In this document: piece after piece, positions 7,872 to 15,367 of the stretch
Layout of the letters: the number at the start of each line of letters is the position of its first letter
Numbering within the stretch: position 1 is the first letter of the stretch
Origin: Actinacidiphila cocklensis
GTDB taxonomy: Bacteria > Actinomycetota > Actinomycetes > Streptomycetales > Streptomycetaceae
Direction: 5' to 3'
DNA length: 64,000 nt
Assembly: GCF_907177275.1 (NCBI RefSeq)
Contig: NZ_CAJSLV010000081.1
Span: 62,001-126,000, forward strand
Program-made: the position numbers and the translations under genes
The notes under the pieces: generated by a model
What the model saw: only the letters and a program-made list of their open reading frames with translations
The model's database searches: none
Told to the model about the DNA's origin: nothing

Positions 7872-8618
7872 ATGGGCGAGGTCACGCTGGTCACCGGCGG
7901 GAGCCGCGGTATCGGGGCGGCGGTGGCCGTACGCCTGGCGGCCGCGGGGCACCGCGTCGGCATCGGCTACGAGCGCGCCAAGGACGCGGCCGAGGACGTC
8001 GCCCGGCGCATCCGCGAAGAGGGCGGCGAGTGCCTGCTCTTCCAGGTCGACACCAGCGACGCGGGCCAGGTCGACGCGTTCTTCGACGCGGTCAAGGAGG
8101 ACCTGGGGCCGGTCACCGGGCTGGTGAACAACGCCGGGATCACCGGTCCGCTCGGCCGCTTCACCGAGACGCCGGTCGAGGTGATGCGCCGGGTGGTGGA
8201 CGTCAACCTGATGGGCGCCCTGCTGTGCGCCCGGCGCGCGGCGCTGGAGATGTCCACCCGCTACGGCGGCGACGGCGGCGCGATCGTGAACATCTCCTCG
8301 GGCGGCGCCACGTTGGGCAGCCCCGGCGAGTACGTGCACTACGCGGCGAGCAAGTCCGCGGTGGACGCGCTGACCGTGGGGCTGTCCAAGGAGCTGGGTC
8401 CCGACGGGGTGCGGGTCAACTCGGTGCAGCCGGGGATGGTGGTCACCGACATCCACGCCGCGATGGGCGACCCGCAGCGGCCGTGGCGCAACCCCGAGCG
8501 GGTGCCGATGCGGCGCCCCGGCCAGCCCGAGGAGATCGCGGGCGCGGTGGCCTGGCTGCTGTCGCCCGAGGCGTCGTACACCACCGGCGCGGTGCTGCGG
8601 ATCGCCGGCGGCCTCTAG
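7872..8618 (+). CDS. SDR-family oxidoreductase (FabG-like)
   Basis: A 248-residue classical SDR: TGGSRGIG cofactor motif at residues 8-15, NNAG, NISSG with the catalytic Ser, YAASK with Tyr and Lys, and the C-terminal YTTGAVLRIAGG typical of FabG-like enzymes. ATG 7872 has a GGAAGG Shine-Dalgarno. It probably uses NADP(H) to reduce a carbonyl or oxidise an alcohol; the substrate cannot be read from sequence. It is divergent from the GntR regulator and convergent with the ECF sigma-factor gene 28 bp away. Confidence 0.88.
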   Translation: MGEVTLVTGGSRGIGAAVAVRLAAAGHRVGIGYERAKDAAEDVARRIREEGGECLLFQVDTSDAGQVDAFFDAVKEDLGPVTGLVNNAGITGPLGRFTETPVEVMRRVVDVNLMGALLCARRAALEMSTRYGGDGGAIVNISSGGATLGSPGEYVHYAASKSAVDALTVGLSKELGPDGVRVNSVQPGMVVTDIHAAMGDPQRPWRNPERVPMRRPGQPEEIAGAVAWLLSPEASYTTGAVLRIAGGL

Positions 8619-8646
8619 TCCCCGCCGTCCCCGCCGTCCCGACGGG

Positions 8647-9537
8647 TCATCGGATGCCGGTGAGCTTGCCGGGGTTGGTCAGCAGGTAGACGCAGGCGAT
8701 CCGGCCGTCCCTGGTCTCCAGGGACACCACGGTGTGCGGCCTGCCGTACGAGGTGATGACGACCGCCGGCGCCCCGTTGACCTCGCGGAAGGCGACGCCC
8801 ATGGCCGGCGGGACGTCGTCGGAGATGGCGTGCAGGAAGCGGCCGACGTCGGCGGCGGACGCCAGGATGCGGCGCGGCGCCTTCTGCACTCCGCCGCCGT
8901 CGCCGATGAGCCGGACGTCGGGGGCGAGCAGCGCCAGCAGGCCGTCCAGGTCGCCGCCGGTGCAGGCGGCCAGGAAGCGCTCGGTGAGCCGGGCGCTGAC
9001 TTCCGGGTCGGCGTCGAAGCGCTGCTCGCGGGCCTCCACATGCCGTCGGGCGCGGCCGGCGAGCTGCCGGACGGCGGGCTCGGCCCGGTCCAGGATCGCG
9101 GCGATCTCGGCGTAGCGGTAGCCGAAGGCCTCGCGCAGGACGAACACCGCGCGTTCCAGCGGGGAGAGGGATTCGAGCAGGACGAGCATGGCGAGCGAGA
9201 CCGTCTCGGCCAGCAGGACGTGCTCCTCGGCGCCGGCCCCGGCGTCGGTGGTGAGCGGTTCCGGCAGCCACTCGCCGACGTAGGCCTCGCGGCGGGACTG
9301 GACGTGCCGCAGCCGGTCGATGGCCAGCCGGGTGGTGGTGCGGACCAGGAAGGCCCGCGGTTCGCGCACCTGGCTGCGGTCGGTGTCCGCCCAGCGCAGC
9401 CACGCCTCCTGGACGACGTCCTCGGCGTCGGCGAAGCGGCCGAGCATCCGGTAGGCGACGCCCGTCATCACCGGCCGGTGCCGTTCGAAGGTCTCGGCGG
9501 CGGCCGATCGCGGCCCGGTGCGGATCTCGTCGCTCAC
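8647..9537 (-). CDS. sigJ: ECF41-type RNA polymerase sigma factor (SigJ-like) with SnoaL-like C-terminal domain
   Basis: A 296-residue sigma factor: sigma-2 (about 15-85, FADAEDVVQEAWLRWAD), sigma-4 (about 120-180, YRYAEIAAIL) and a C-terminal NTF2/SnoaL-like domain. The linker carries WLPEP, and the C-terminal domain carries DGGG and NPGKL, close to the WLPEP, DGGGR and NPDKL motifs that define the ECF41 group. In that group the fused domain, not an anti-sigma factor, controls activity. GTG 9537 was preferred because it starts right before sigma-2; an upstream ATG would add a Pro/Arg-rich stretch. No anti-sigma gene is adjacent. Confidence 0.9.
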   Translation of the reverse strand: MSDEIRTGPRSAAAETFERHRPVMTGVAYRMLGRFADAEDVVQEAWLRWADTDRSQVREPRAFLVRTTTRLAIDRLRHVQSRREAYVGEWLPEPLTTDAGAGAEEHVLLAETVSLAMLVLLESLSPLERAVFVLREAFGYRYAEIAAILDRAEPAVRQLAGRARRHVEAREQRFDADPEVSARLTERFLAACTGGDLDGLLALLAPDVRLIGDGGGVQKAPRRILASAADVGRFLHAISDDVPPAMGVAFREVNGAPAVVITSYGRPHTVVSLETRDGRIACVYLLTNPGKLTGIR

Positions 9538-9738
9538 CTGCCCATCCCAGCGGAGGGCGGGGGGCGCTGTCCAGCCGCCGGGCGGGCGCGGCCGCCGCGC
9601 CTGCGGGGTGCCGTGCGCGGCAGTTCGTGTCCGTACCGCCGCCGTCGCAAGTGTTGACCTGACCATGGCCGAAACCCGACGGTGATACCGGGTAACGCCG
9701 CGGAAACCCGCCAGGACCCGCAGGCGAGGACAATCCGT

Positions 9739-9758
9739 GTGCTCCGCCCGCGGAGCAC
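9739..9758. promoter_or_regulatory. Inverted repeat in the purine-permease leader
   Basis: Perfect 8-bp inverted repeat (GTGCTCCG/CGGAGCAC, 4-nt spacer) ending 47 nt upstream of the permease ATG, in the 268-bp divergent region with sigJ. It could be an operator or an RNA hairpin in the leader. It does not resemble a purine riboswitch. Confidence 0.35.
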
Positions 9759-9805
9759 GTACGCGGCGAGGCCGCAGCACCGGTTCGCACAACCAGAGGA
9801 GCACC

Positions 9806-11266
9806 ATGCCAGGACCCGTCGTGGACACCGAGAAGCCGGTGTCCGCACCGCCGCCCGGAGGCAACGCGCTGGACCGCTACTTCCGTATATCGGAACGCGG
9901 TTCGACACCGGGACGGGAGATACGCGGAGGTTTCGCCACCTTCTTCACGATGGCGTACATCCTCGTGCTCAACCCGATCATCCTCTCCGGTGCGACGGAC
10001 AAGTTCGGGCACCACCTGTCGACCACCCAACTGGTCACCGCCACCGCGCTGGTGGCCGCGGTGATGACCGCGATCATGGGCGTCGGCGGCAACCTGCCGC
10101 TGGCGGTGGCGGCCGGGCTCGGACTGAACGCCGTGGTCGCCTTCCAGCTCGCACCCAAGATGAGCTGGCCGGACGCGATGGGGCTGGTCGTCCTCGAAGG
10201 GCTGCTGATCTGCGTCCTGGTCGCCACCGGGCTGCGCGAGGCGATCATGAACGCCATCCCGCTGCCGATCAAGCAGGCGATCAGCGTCGGCATCGGCCTG
10301 TTCATCGCCTTCATCGGCTTCATCGACGCCGGTTTCGCCAGCCGCATCCCCGACGCGGCCAAGACGACAGTGCCGGTGCAGCTCGGCGGCACCGGCACCC
10401 TGACCGGCTGGCCGGTGCTGGTGTTCTGCCTCGGGGTGCTGCTGACGGTGGCGCTGGTGGCCCGCCGGGTCAAGGGCGCGATCCTGATCAGCATCGTGGT
10501 GATGACGGTGGTGGCGATCATCGTCAACGAGATCGCCGACCTGCCGGCCGGCGCGTGGGGCCTGACCGCGCCCAAGGTGCCCGACGACATCGTCGCCAGC
10601 CCGGACTTCGGGCTGATCGGCCACTTCAGCCTCTTCGGCGGCTTCTCCGAGGCGGGGGTGGTGACGGCCTCGCTGTTCGTCTTCACGCTCGTGCTGTCCG
10701 ACTTCTTCGACGCCATGGGCACGATCGTCGGCATCTCCAGCGAGGCGGGGCTGCTCGACGAGCAGGGCCGCGTACCGAACATCGGGCGGGTGCTCTTCAT
10801 CGACGGCGCCGCCGCCGTCGCGGGCGGTGCGGCGTCCGCGTCGTCCAACACCGCCTACGTCGAGTCCGCCGCGGGCGTCGGCGAGGGCGCGCGCACCGGG
10901 CTCGCCAGCGTCGTGACCGGCGCGCTCTTCGCGGTGGCGCTCTTCCTGTCGCCGCTGGCGGCGGTCGTGCCCTCGCAGGCGGCGGCGCCGGCGCTGGTCG
11001 CGGTCGGCTTCCTGCTGATGGCGCAGGTCCGCAACATCGACTGGACGCAGTACGACATCGCGATCCCGGCCTTCCTGACCATCGCCACGATGCCCTTCAC
11101 CTACAGCATCACCAACGGCATCGGGGCGGGCTTCCTGTCCTTCGTCGCCATCAAGCTGGCGCTGGGCAAGGTCCGGGAGATCCACCCGCTGGTGTGGGGT
11201 GTGTCGGTCTGCTTCCTGGCCTACTTCGCCATCGACCCGCTGCAGCAGGTGCTGGGCGTGAAGTAG
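9806..11266 (+). CDS. NCS2/AzgA-like purine (hypoxanthine/guanine) permease
   Basis: A 486-residue inner-membrane transporter with many hydrophobic segments. The N-terminal REIRGGFATFFTMAYILVLNP block and the SDFFDAMGTIVG block are diagnostic of the AzgA/PbuG branch of NCS2, which imports hypoxanthine, guanine or adenine by proton symport. ATG 9806 follows an AGAGGAG Shine-Dalgarno. The SASSNTAYVESAAG segment is the conserved second substrate-site loop. It stands alone with its own terminator-like hairpins and would feed purine salvage. Confidence 0.92.
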   Translation: MPGPVVDTEKPVSAPPPGGNALDRYFRISERGSTPGREIRGGFATFFTMAYILVLNPIILSGATDKFGHHLSTTQLVTATALVAAVMTAIMGVGGNLPLAVAAGLGLNAVVAFQLAPKMSWPDAMGLVVLEGLLICVLVATGLREAIMNAIPLPIKQAISVGIGLFIAFIGFIDAGFASRIPDAAKTTVPVQLGGTGTLTGWPVLVFCLGVLLTVALVARRVKGAILISIVVMTVVAIIVNEIADLPAGAWGLTAPKVPDDIVASPDFGLIGHFSLFGGFSEAGVVTASLFVFTLVLSDFFDAMGTIVGISSEAGLLDEQGRVPNIGRVLFIDGAAAVAGGAASASSNTAYVESAAGVGEGARTGLASVVTGALFAVALFLSPLAAVVPSQAAAPALVAVGFLLMAQVRNIDWTQYDIAIPAFLTIATMPFTYSITNGIGAGFLSFVAIKLALGKVREIHPLVWGVSVCFLAYFAIDPLQQVLGVK

Positions 11267-11285
11267 CAGCGGCGGGCGGGGGGGT

Positions 11286-11309
11286 GCGGGAGCCCGTGGC
11301 CGCTCCCGC
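11286..11309 (+). terminator. Terminator-like hairpin after the purine permease
   Basis: An 8-bp stem GCGGGAGC/GCTCCCGC with an 8-nt loop lies 20 nt after the permease stop. A second GC stem (GCCCGCCC/GGGCGGGC, 11315-11336) follows at once. The rest of 11337-11485 shows no gene; the convergent EamA gene ends at 11486. Confidence 0.6.
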
Positions 11310-11485
11310 GCCGCGCCCGCCCGAGGAGGGGCGGGCAGACGTGGTGCGGCCGCGGCGCCCCGACCGAGACGGGGGCGCCCGGTCGGGGCAGTTGGCCGGA
11401 CCGATGCCGCGCACCGGCCCGTACTGACACAACTCCCCCCAACCCACCGGAGTTCCCGCCGCCGGACAATTCCCCCGAGTCGTTC

Positions 11486-12436
11486 TCACTGGCGTACGGG
11501 GGCCGGCCGGACCGGCGGCCCGGCCGGCTCCGCGACCGGCTCGGGCTGCCGCCCCGTACGCGCCGGGCGGCGGCTCGCGCCGACCGCGACGCCCGCGGCG
11601 ACCAGGGCGCTGCCGGTGAGTTGGGCGGCGCCGAAGGTGCCGAGCGCGACCAGCGGCGCGGTCAGCGCGGCCGACACCGGGATCAGTCCGGAGAAGAGGG
11701 TGGCGCGTTCCGCGCCGAGCCGCTGCATGCCGGCGTACCAGCACACGAAGCCGATGACGGTGGCCACGACCGCCTGCCAGCCCAGGGCCGCCGCCTCCGC
11801 CCCGTCCGGTACGCGCAGCGCCGCCCGGCCGTCCTGGACCGCGCCGAGGACGGCGGCCTCCGCGGCGGCCAGCCCGCACACGCAGGCGGACAGCGTCAGC
11901 GGCCCCAGCGGGGCCACCAGGGGCGCGGCGAGCAGCGCGAAGCCCACCTCGCCGCCGAGCGCCGCCACCGACCACAGCAGCCCGGACGCGTCCGTACCGC
12001 CCCACCCCTGGACGACGAAGGCGCCGGCCGCGACCACGACCGCGCCCGCCGTTCCGGCCCGGGTCGGCCGCCGCCCCGCCACGAGCGGCACCAGGACCGC
12101 CACCACGACCGGCGCGCAGCCGACCAGGACTCCCGGCACGGCGGGTTGCGCGGTGCGCTCGGCGGCCAGCACGGAGAGGTTGAACCCGACCATCCCGACG
12201 CCGGCGACCCCCGCCGCCAGCGCCCACTGCCGGACCCTCAGCGCCCGCAGCCGCGCCCACCCCCCGGCCCGCCGCGCGGGCCACGCCAGCAGCAGGCAGG
12301 CGACGCCGTAGCGGACGGCCTGCCCGCCGGCGTGCGGGTACCCGACCAGCGCGCCTCCCGCGGTGAAGGACGCCCCGACCAGGACGCAGGCGAGGGCGGC
12401 GAAGAGCATCCCGGCACGGTGTGAGGAGGAGATCAT
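11486..12436 (-). CDS. EamA/DMT-family transporter
   Basis: A 316-residue membrane protein of about ten transmembrane segments built from two EamA repeats, with a Pro/Arg-rich cytoplasmic tail. These drug/metabolite transporters usually export amino acids, pyridoxal-related compounds or small metabolites. The gene is divergent by only 47 bp from a MocR/PdxR-type regulator, with a strong inverted repeat across the shared region, so it is very likely the regulator's target. That suggests an amino acid or vitamin B6-like substrate, which is inference from context. Confidence 0.85.
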   Translation of the reverse strand: MISSSHRAGMLFAALACVLVGASFTAGGALVGYPHAGGQAVRYGVACLLLAWPARRAGGWARLRALRVRQWALAAGVAGVGMVGFNLSVLAAERTAQPAVPGVLVGCAPVVVAVLVPLVAGRRPTRAGTAGAVVVAAGAFVVQGWGGTDASGLLWSVAALGGEVGFALLAAPLVAPLGPLTLSACVCGLAAAEAAVLGAVQDGRAALRVPDGAEAAALGWQAVVATVIGFVCWYAGMQRLGAERATLFSGLIPVSAALTAPLVALGTFGAAQLTGSALVAAGVAVGASRRPARTGRQPEPVAEPAGPPVRPAPVRQ

Positions 12437-12459
12437 GCGGCCACGCTAGGGAGCGGGAG

Positions 12460-12502
12460 TGGTCCGGTTTAAGGTCCAATCCCATGGCAGAAAACCGGAC
12501 CA
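12460..12502. promoter_or_regulatory. Putative MocR operator: paired 11-bp inverted repeat spanning the regulator start
   Basis: TGGTCCGGTTT at 12460-12470 and its exact reverse complement at 12492-12502 are separated by 21 nt, so the centres are 32 bp apart, about three helical turns. The repeat covers the 47-bp divergent region and the MocR start codon at 12484, a layout suited to autorepression and control of the divergent EamA gene. Confidence 0.6.
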
Positions 12503-13989
12503 GTGGAACGCCCCTCCCCCGGCCGGCCCCTCAGCCGGGGGCCGAAGTGGCGTGGGAAGTGCTGGTGGACGGGGGTGTGGGGCAGGGACGGGGCAAAGGG
12601 CGGGGGCTGGAGGCGGGGCTGCGGGAGGCCGTGCGGGCCGGGCGGCTGGGAGCCGGGACGCAGCTGCCGTCGAGCCGGGAGCTGGCCGCCGATCTCGGGG
12701 TGTCCCGGGGGCTGGTGACCGACGCCTACGCGCAACTCACCGCCGAGGGCTACCTGATCAGCCGGCAGGGCGCGGGCACCTGGGTGGCCGACGGGCGGCA
12801 GGAGCCGCCGCGGGCCGCGGCCACCTTCGCCGCCGACGACCGCGGCGGCCCCGACGACCTGCGCCCCGGCCTGCCGGACCTCGCCCTCTTCCCGCGGGCG
12901 GCCTGGTCGGCCGCGTACCGCCGGGCGATGACCGCGCTGCCGCACCGCGCCCTCGGCTACCCCGACCCGCGCGGCCTGCCGGAGCTGCGGGCGGCGCTCG
13001 CCGCGCTGCTCGCCCGGCGGCGCGGGGTGGCCGCCGAGCCCGACCAGGTGATGGTCACCTCGGGGGTGGCCCAGGCGCACACCCTGGTCGGGATGGTGCT
13101 GCACGCCCGCGGACAGCGGACGACCGCCGTCGAGGACCCCGGCAGCCCCGAGCACATCCGGCTGCTCGCGGCGACCGGTCTGACCGCCGTACCCGTCCCG
13201 GTGGACGCTGAGGGGCTGTCGGTGGCGGCGCTGGCCGCGAGCGGCGTACGGTCCGCGGTCGTCACGCCCTGCCACCAGTTCCCCTCAGGGGTGGCCTACT
13301 CCGCCGCCCGGCGGTCCGCACTGGCCGGCTGGGCGCGGGACAGCGGCGGTGTGGTCGTCGAGGACGACTACGACGGCGACTTCCGCTACGACCGGCAGCC
13401 GGTGGGCGCCCTGCAGGGCCTGGCGCCCGGGCACCTCGTCTACACCGGATCCGCGAGCAAGTCGCTGGCGCCCGGGCTGCGACTGGGGTGGCTGGTCGGG
13501 CCGCCCGACCTGGTCGCCGAGGCGGCGGAGCGCAAGCGGACGATGGACCTGGGGCACTCGGTGGTCGAGCAGGCGGTGCTCGCCGACTTCCTGGCCTGCG
13601 GCGCGTACGACCGCCAGCTGCGGCGCTGCCAGCGGCTGTACCGGGCGCGCAGGGACGCGCTGGTCGCCGCGCTCGCGCGGTACGCGCCCGGCGCCGAGGT
13701 GAGCGGCATCGCGGCCGGGCTGCACGCGATCGTCACCCTCCCCGAGCGCTACGGTCCCGAGCCGCGCTTCCTGGCCGCCGCGGCCGCGGCGGGCGTCACC
13801 GTCCGGCCGCTGTCGCACTACCGCACCTCCGCGGGGCCGCACACCGCCGCCGACGACCGGGTCAGGCTGGTGGTGGGCTACGCGCATCTGCCCCCGGAGG
13901 CGATCACCCGCGCGATACGCCTCCTGGTGCCGCAGCCGGTACGCACGGCCCGTAGATTGTCCTGCGAGGCAAGGGAGGCCGGCAGATGA
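12484..13989 (+). CDS. MocR/PdxR-family regulator (GntR HTH fused to class I aminotransferase domain)
   Basis: A 501-residue regulator. An N-terminal GntR winged helix (about 30-100, LPSSRELAADLGVSRGLVTDAY) is followed by a fold-type I aminotransferase domain (about 130-480). The PLP-binding Lys326 sits in GSASKSLAPGLRLGW and the cofactor Asp in VVEDDYDGDFRY. Such proteins sense PLP or amino-acid derivatives and often control B6 synthesis or transporters. ATG 12484 lies inside an inverted repeat that is probably its operator. The stop overlaps the ATG of the following GNAT gene (ATGA), so the two are likely coupled. Confidence 0.93.
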   Translation: MAENRTSGTPLPRPAPQPGAEVAWEVLVDGGVGQGRGKGRGLEAGLREAVRAGRLGAGTQLPSSRELAADLGVSRGLVTDAYAQLTAEGYLISRQGAGTWVADGRQEPPRAAATFAADDRGGPDDLRPGLPDLALFPRAAWSAAYRRAMTALPHRALGYPDPRGLPELRAALAALLARRRGVAAEPDQVMVTSGVAQAHTLVGMVLHARGQRTTAVEDPGSPEHIRLLAATGLTAVPVPVDAEGLSVAALAASGVRSAVVTPCHQFPSGVAYSAARRSALAGWARDSGGVVVEDDYDGDFRYDRQPVGALQGLAPGHLVYTGSASKSLAPGLRLGWLVGPPDLVAEAAERKRTMDLGHSVVEQAVLADFLACGAYDRQLRRCQRLYRARRDALVAALARYAPGAEVSGIAAGLHAIVTLPERYGPEPRFLAAAAAAGVTVRPLSHYRTSAGPHTAADDRVRLVVGYAHLPPEAITRAIRLLVPQPVRTARRLSCEAREAGR

Positions 13990-14537
13990 CCGTCGAACTC
14001 GCCGTCCCCGCGCGGGACGGCAGGCCGGGGCTGCTGCTGCGCCCGTGGGCGGCGGACGACGCGGCGGTGCTGGCGGACGAGCACCGGGACGCCGGCATGC
14101 GGCGCTGGCTGATGACCACCCTGGACGGCACGGAGGCGGCCGGCCGGTGGATCACGTGGCAGGCCGAGTCCTGGCAGGCCGGGCTGCGCTACAGCTTCGC
14201 GGTCGTCGAGCAGGGCGGCACGCGGCCCGTGGCGCACGTGACGGTCAAGCGAAAGACCGCGGAGGCGGCCTCGGCGGAGATCGGCTACTGGACGGCGGCG
14301 GCAGTACGCGGCCGGGGCGTCGCACCCCTGGCGGTGGACGCGGTGGCCCGGTGGGCGCTGGACGGCGGCACAGGCGGTCCTGCGCTGGCCCGGCTGGAGC
14401 TGCTGCACGCGGTCGGCAACGCGGCCTCCTGCCGGGTGGCGGCGAAGTGCGGCTTCCCGCTGCGGGAGGAGCTCGCGCCGCACCCGCCGAAGTTCCCCGA
14501 GGCGGGCCACGTCCACGTCCGCGAGCCCGGCGCCTGA
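13986..14537 (+). CDS. GNAT-family N-acetyltransferase
   Basis: A 183-residue acetyltransferase of the RimJ/RimL-like type. Acetyl-CoA-binding motif A is seen in EIGYWTAAAVRGRGVAPLAV (about residues 97-116), followed by the C-terminal NAASCRVAAKCGF segment. Its ATG overlaps the TGA of the MocR regulator gene, indicating translational coupling and perhaps a shared physiological role with the regulator and the EamA exporter. The acceptor substrate is unknown. Confidence 0.85.
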   Translation: MTVELAVPARDGRPGLLLRPWAADDAAVLADEHRDAGMRRWLMTTLDGTEAAGRWITWQAESWQAGLRYSFAVVEQGGTRPVAHVTVKRKTAEAASAEIGYWTAAAVRGRGVAPLAVDAVARWALDGGTGGPALARLELLHAVGNAASCRVAAKCGFPLREELAPHPPKFPEAGHVHVREPGA

Positions 14538-14561
14538 CGGGCGGAGGGCCGGGAGCGGCAC

Positions 14562-15356
14562 ATGCGGGTGGCGATGGCGACGGCGGCGAAACGGGCCGGC
14601 CGCCGTAACGAGGACTTCACCGGCGCCGTGCCGGGCGCCGCGGTGCTGGTCGACGGCGCGGGCATCCCCGGCTCCGAGTCGACCTGCCGGCACGGCGTGG
14701 CCTGGTACGCCGGCCACCTCGGAGGCAGCCTGCTCGGCCTGCTGGCGCTCGCGCCCGACCGCGGCCTGACCGCGCTGCTCGCCGAGGCCGTCACGCACGT
14801 GACCGACCTGCACCGGGACACCTGCGACGTCGCCGACCCCATCAGCCCGTCCGCGACGGTGGCCGTGCTGCGGATCGCGGACGGCCTCGCCGAGTACCTG
14901 GTGCTCGGCGACTGCGTCCTGGTGCTCGGCAGAGCCGGCGCGGAACCGCTGGTCGTCCGCGACCTCCGCGAAGTTGTCATCAGCGGGTCCTACGAGCCGG
15001 CGCTGCGTGCCGCGGGCGAGGGCAGCGATGAATACCGCCGCGTCCTGGGCGAGTTGCGCTCCCACCGCAACGGCCCTGGCGGCTTCTGGGTGGCCAAGGA
15101 CGACCCGCGGGCGGCGGACGAGGCGGTCACCGGCAGCTGCCCGGTGGCCGCGCTGACCGCCGCCGCGCTGCTCAGCAACGGGGCCAGCCGCGTCGAGGAC
15201 CGCTTCCGGCTCGCGGCCTGGCCGGCGGTGCTGGCCGGCCTGGAGTCGGACGGCCCCGGCGCGCTCATCGAGCGGGTCCGGCAGGCGGAAGCGCTGCACT
15301 CGGTGGCACCGGACGACGCCACCGTCGCCTACTGCACCGACCTCGCCGGGTCCTGA
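14562..15356 (+). CDS. PP2C-like protein phosphatase domain protein
   Basis: A 264-residue protein with a PP2C-like pattern: NEDF near residue 20, VDGAG (metal-binding Asp/Gly, about 32-36), SATVAVLRI, YLVLGDCVLVL and DDATVAYC near the C-terminus. These correspond to PP2C metal-coordination motifs, although the middle region is divergent. It could dephosphorylate Ser/Thr targets or be a non-catalytic relative. It is 24 bp after the GNAT gene and only 11 bp from the convergent TPR gene. No Ser/Thr kinase is nearby. Confidence 0.7.
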   Translation: MRVAMATAAKRAGRRNEDFTGAVPGAAVLVDGAGIPGSESTCRHGVAWYAGHLGGSLLGLLALAPDRGLTALLAEAVTHVTDLHRDTCDVADPISPSATVAVLRIADGLAEYLVLGDCVLVLGRAGAEPLVVRDLREVVISGSYEPALRAAGEGSDEYRRVLGELRSHRNGPGGFWVAKDDPRAADEAVTGSCPVAALTAAALLSNGASRVEDRFRLAAWPAVLAGLESDGPGALIERVRQAEALHSVAPDDATVAYCTDLAGS

Positions 15357-15367
15357 GCGCCGCGCCG

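Noticed and set aside
9654..9688. TTGACC/TGATAC as a promoter for the permease
   Set aside because: The spacer is 23 nt, far from the optimal 17-18.
9660..9805. Purine riboswitch before the NCS2 permease
   Set aside because: The leader has one simple hairpin and no three-way junction with the conserved loop-loop core; nothing supports an aptamer.
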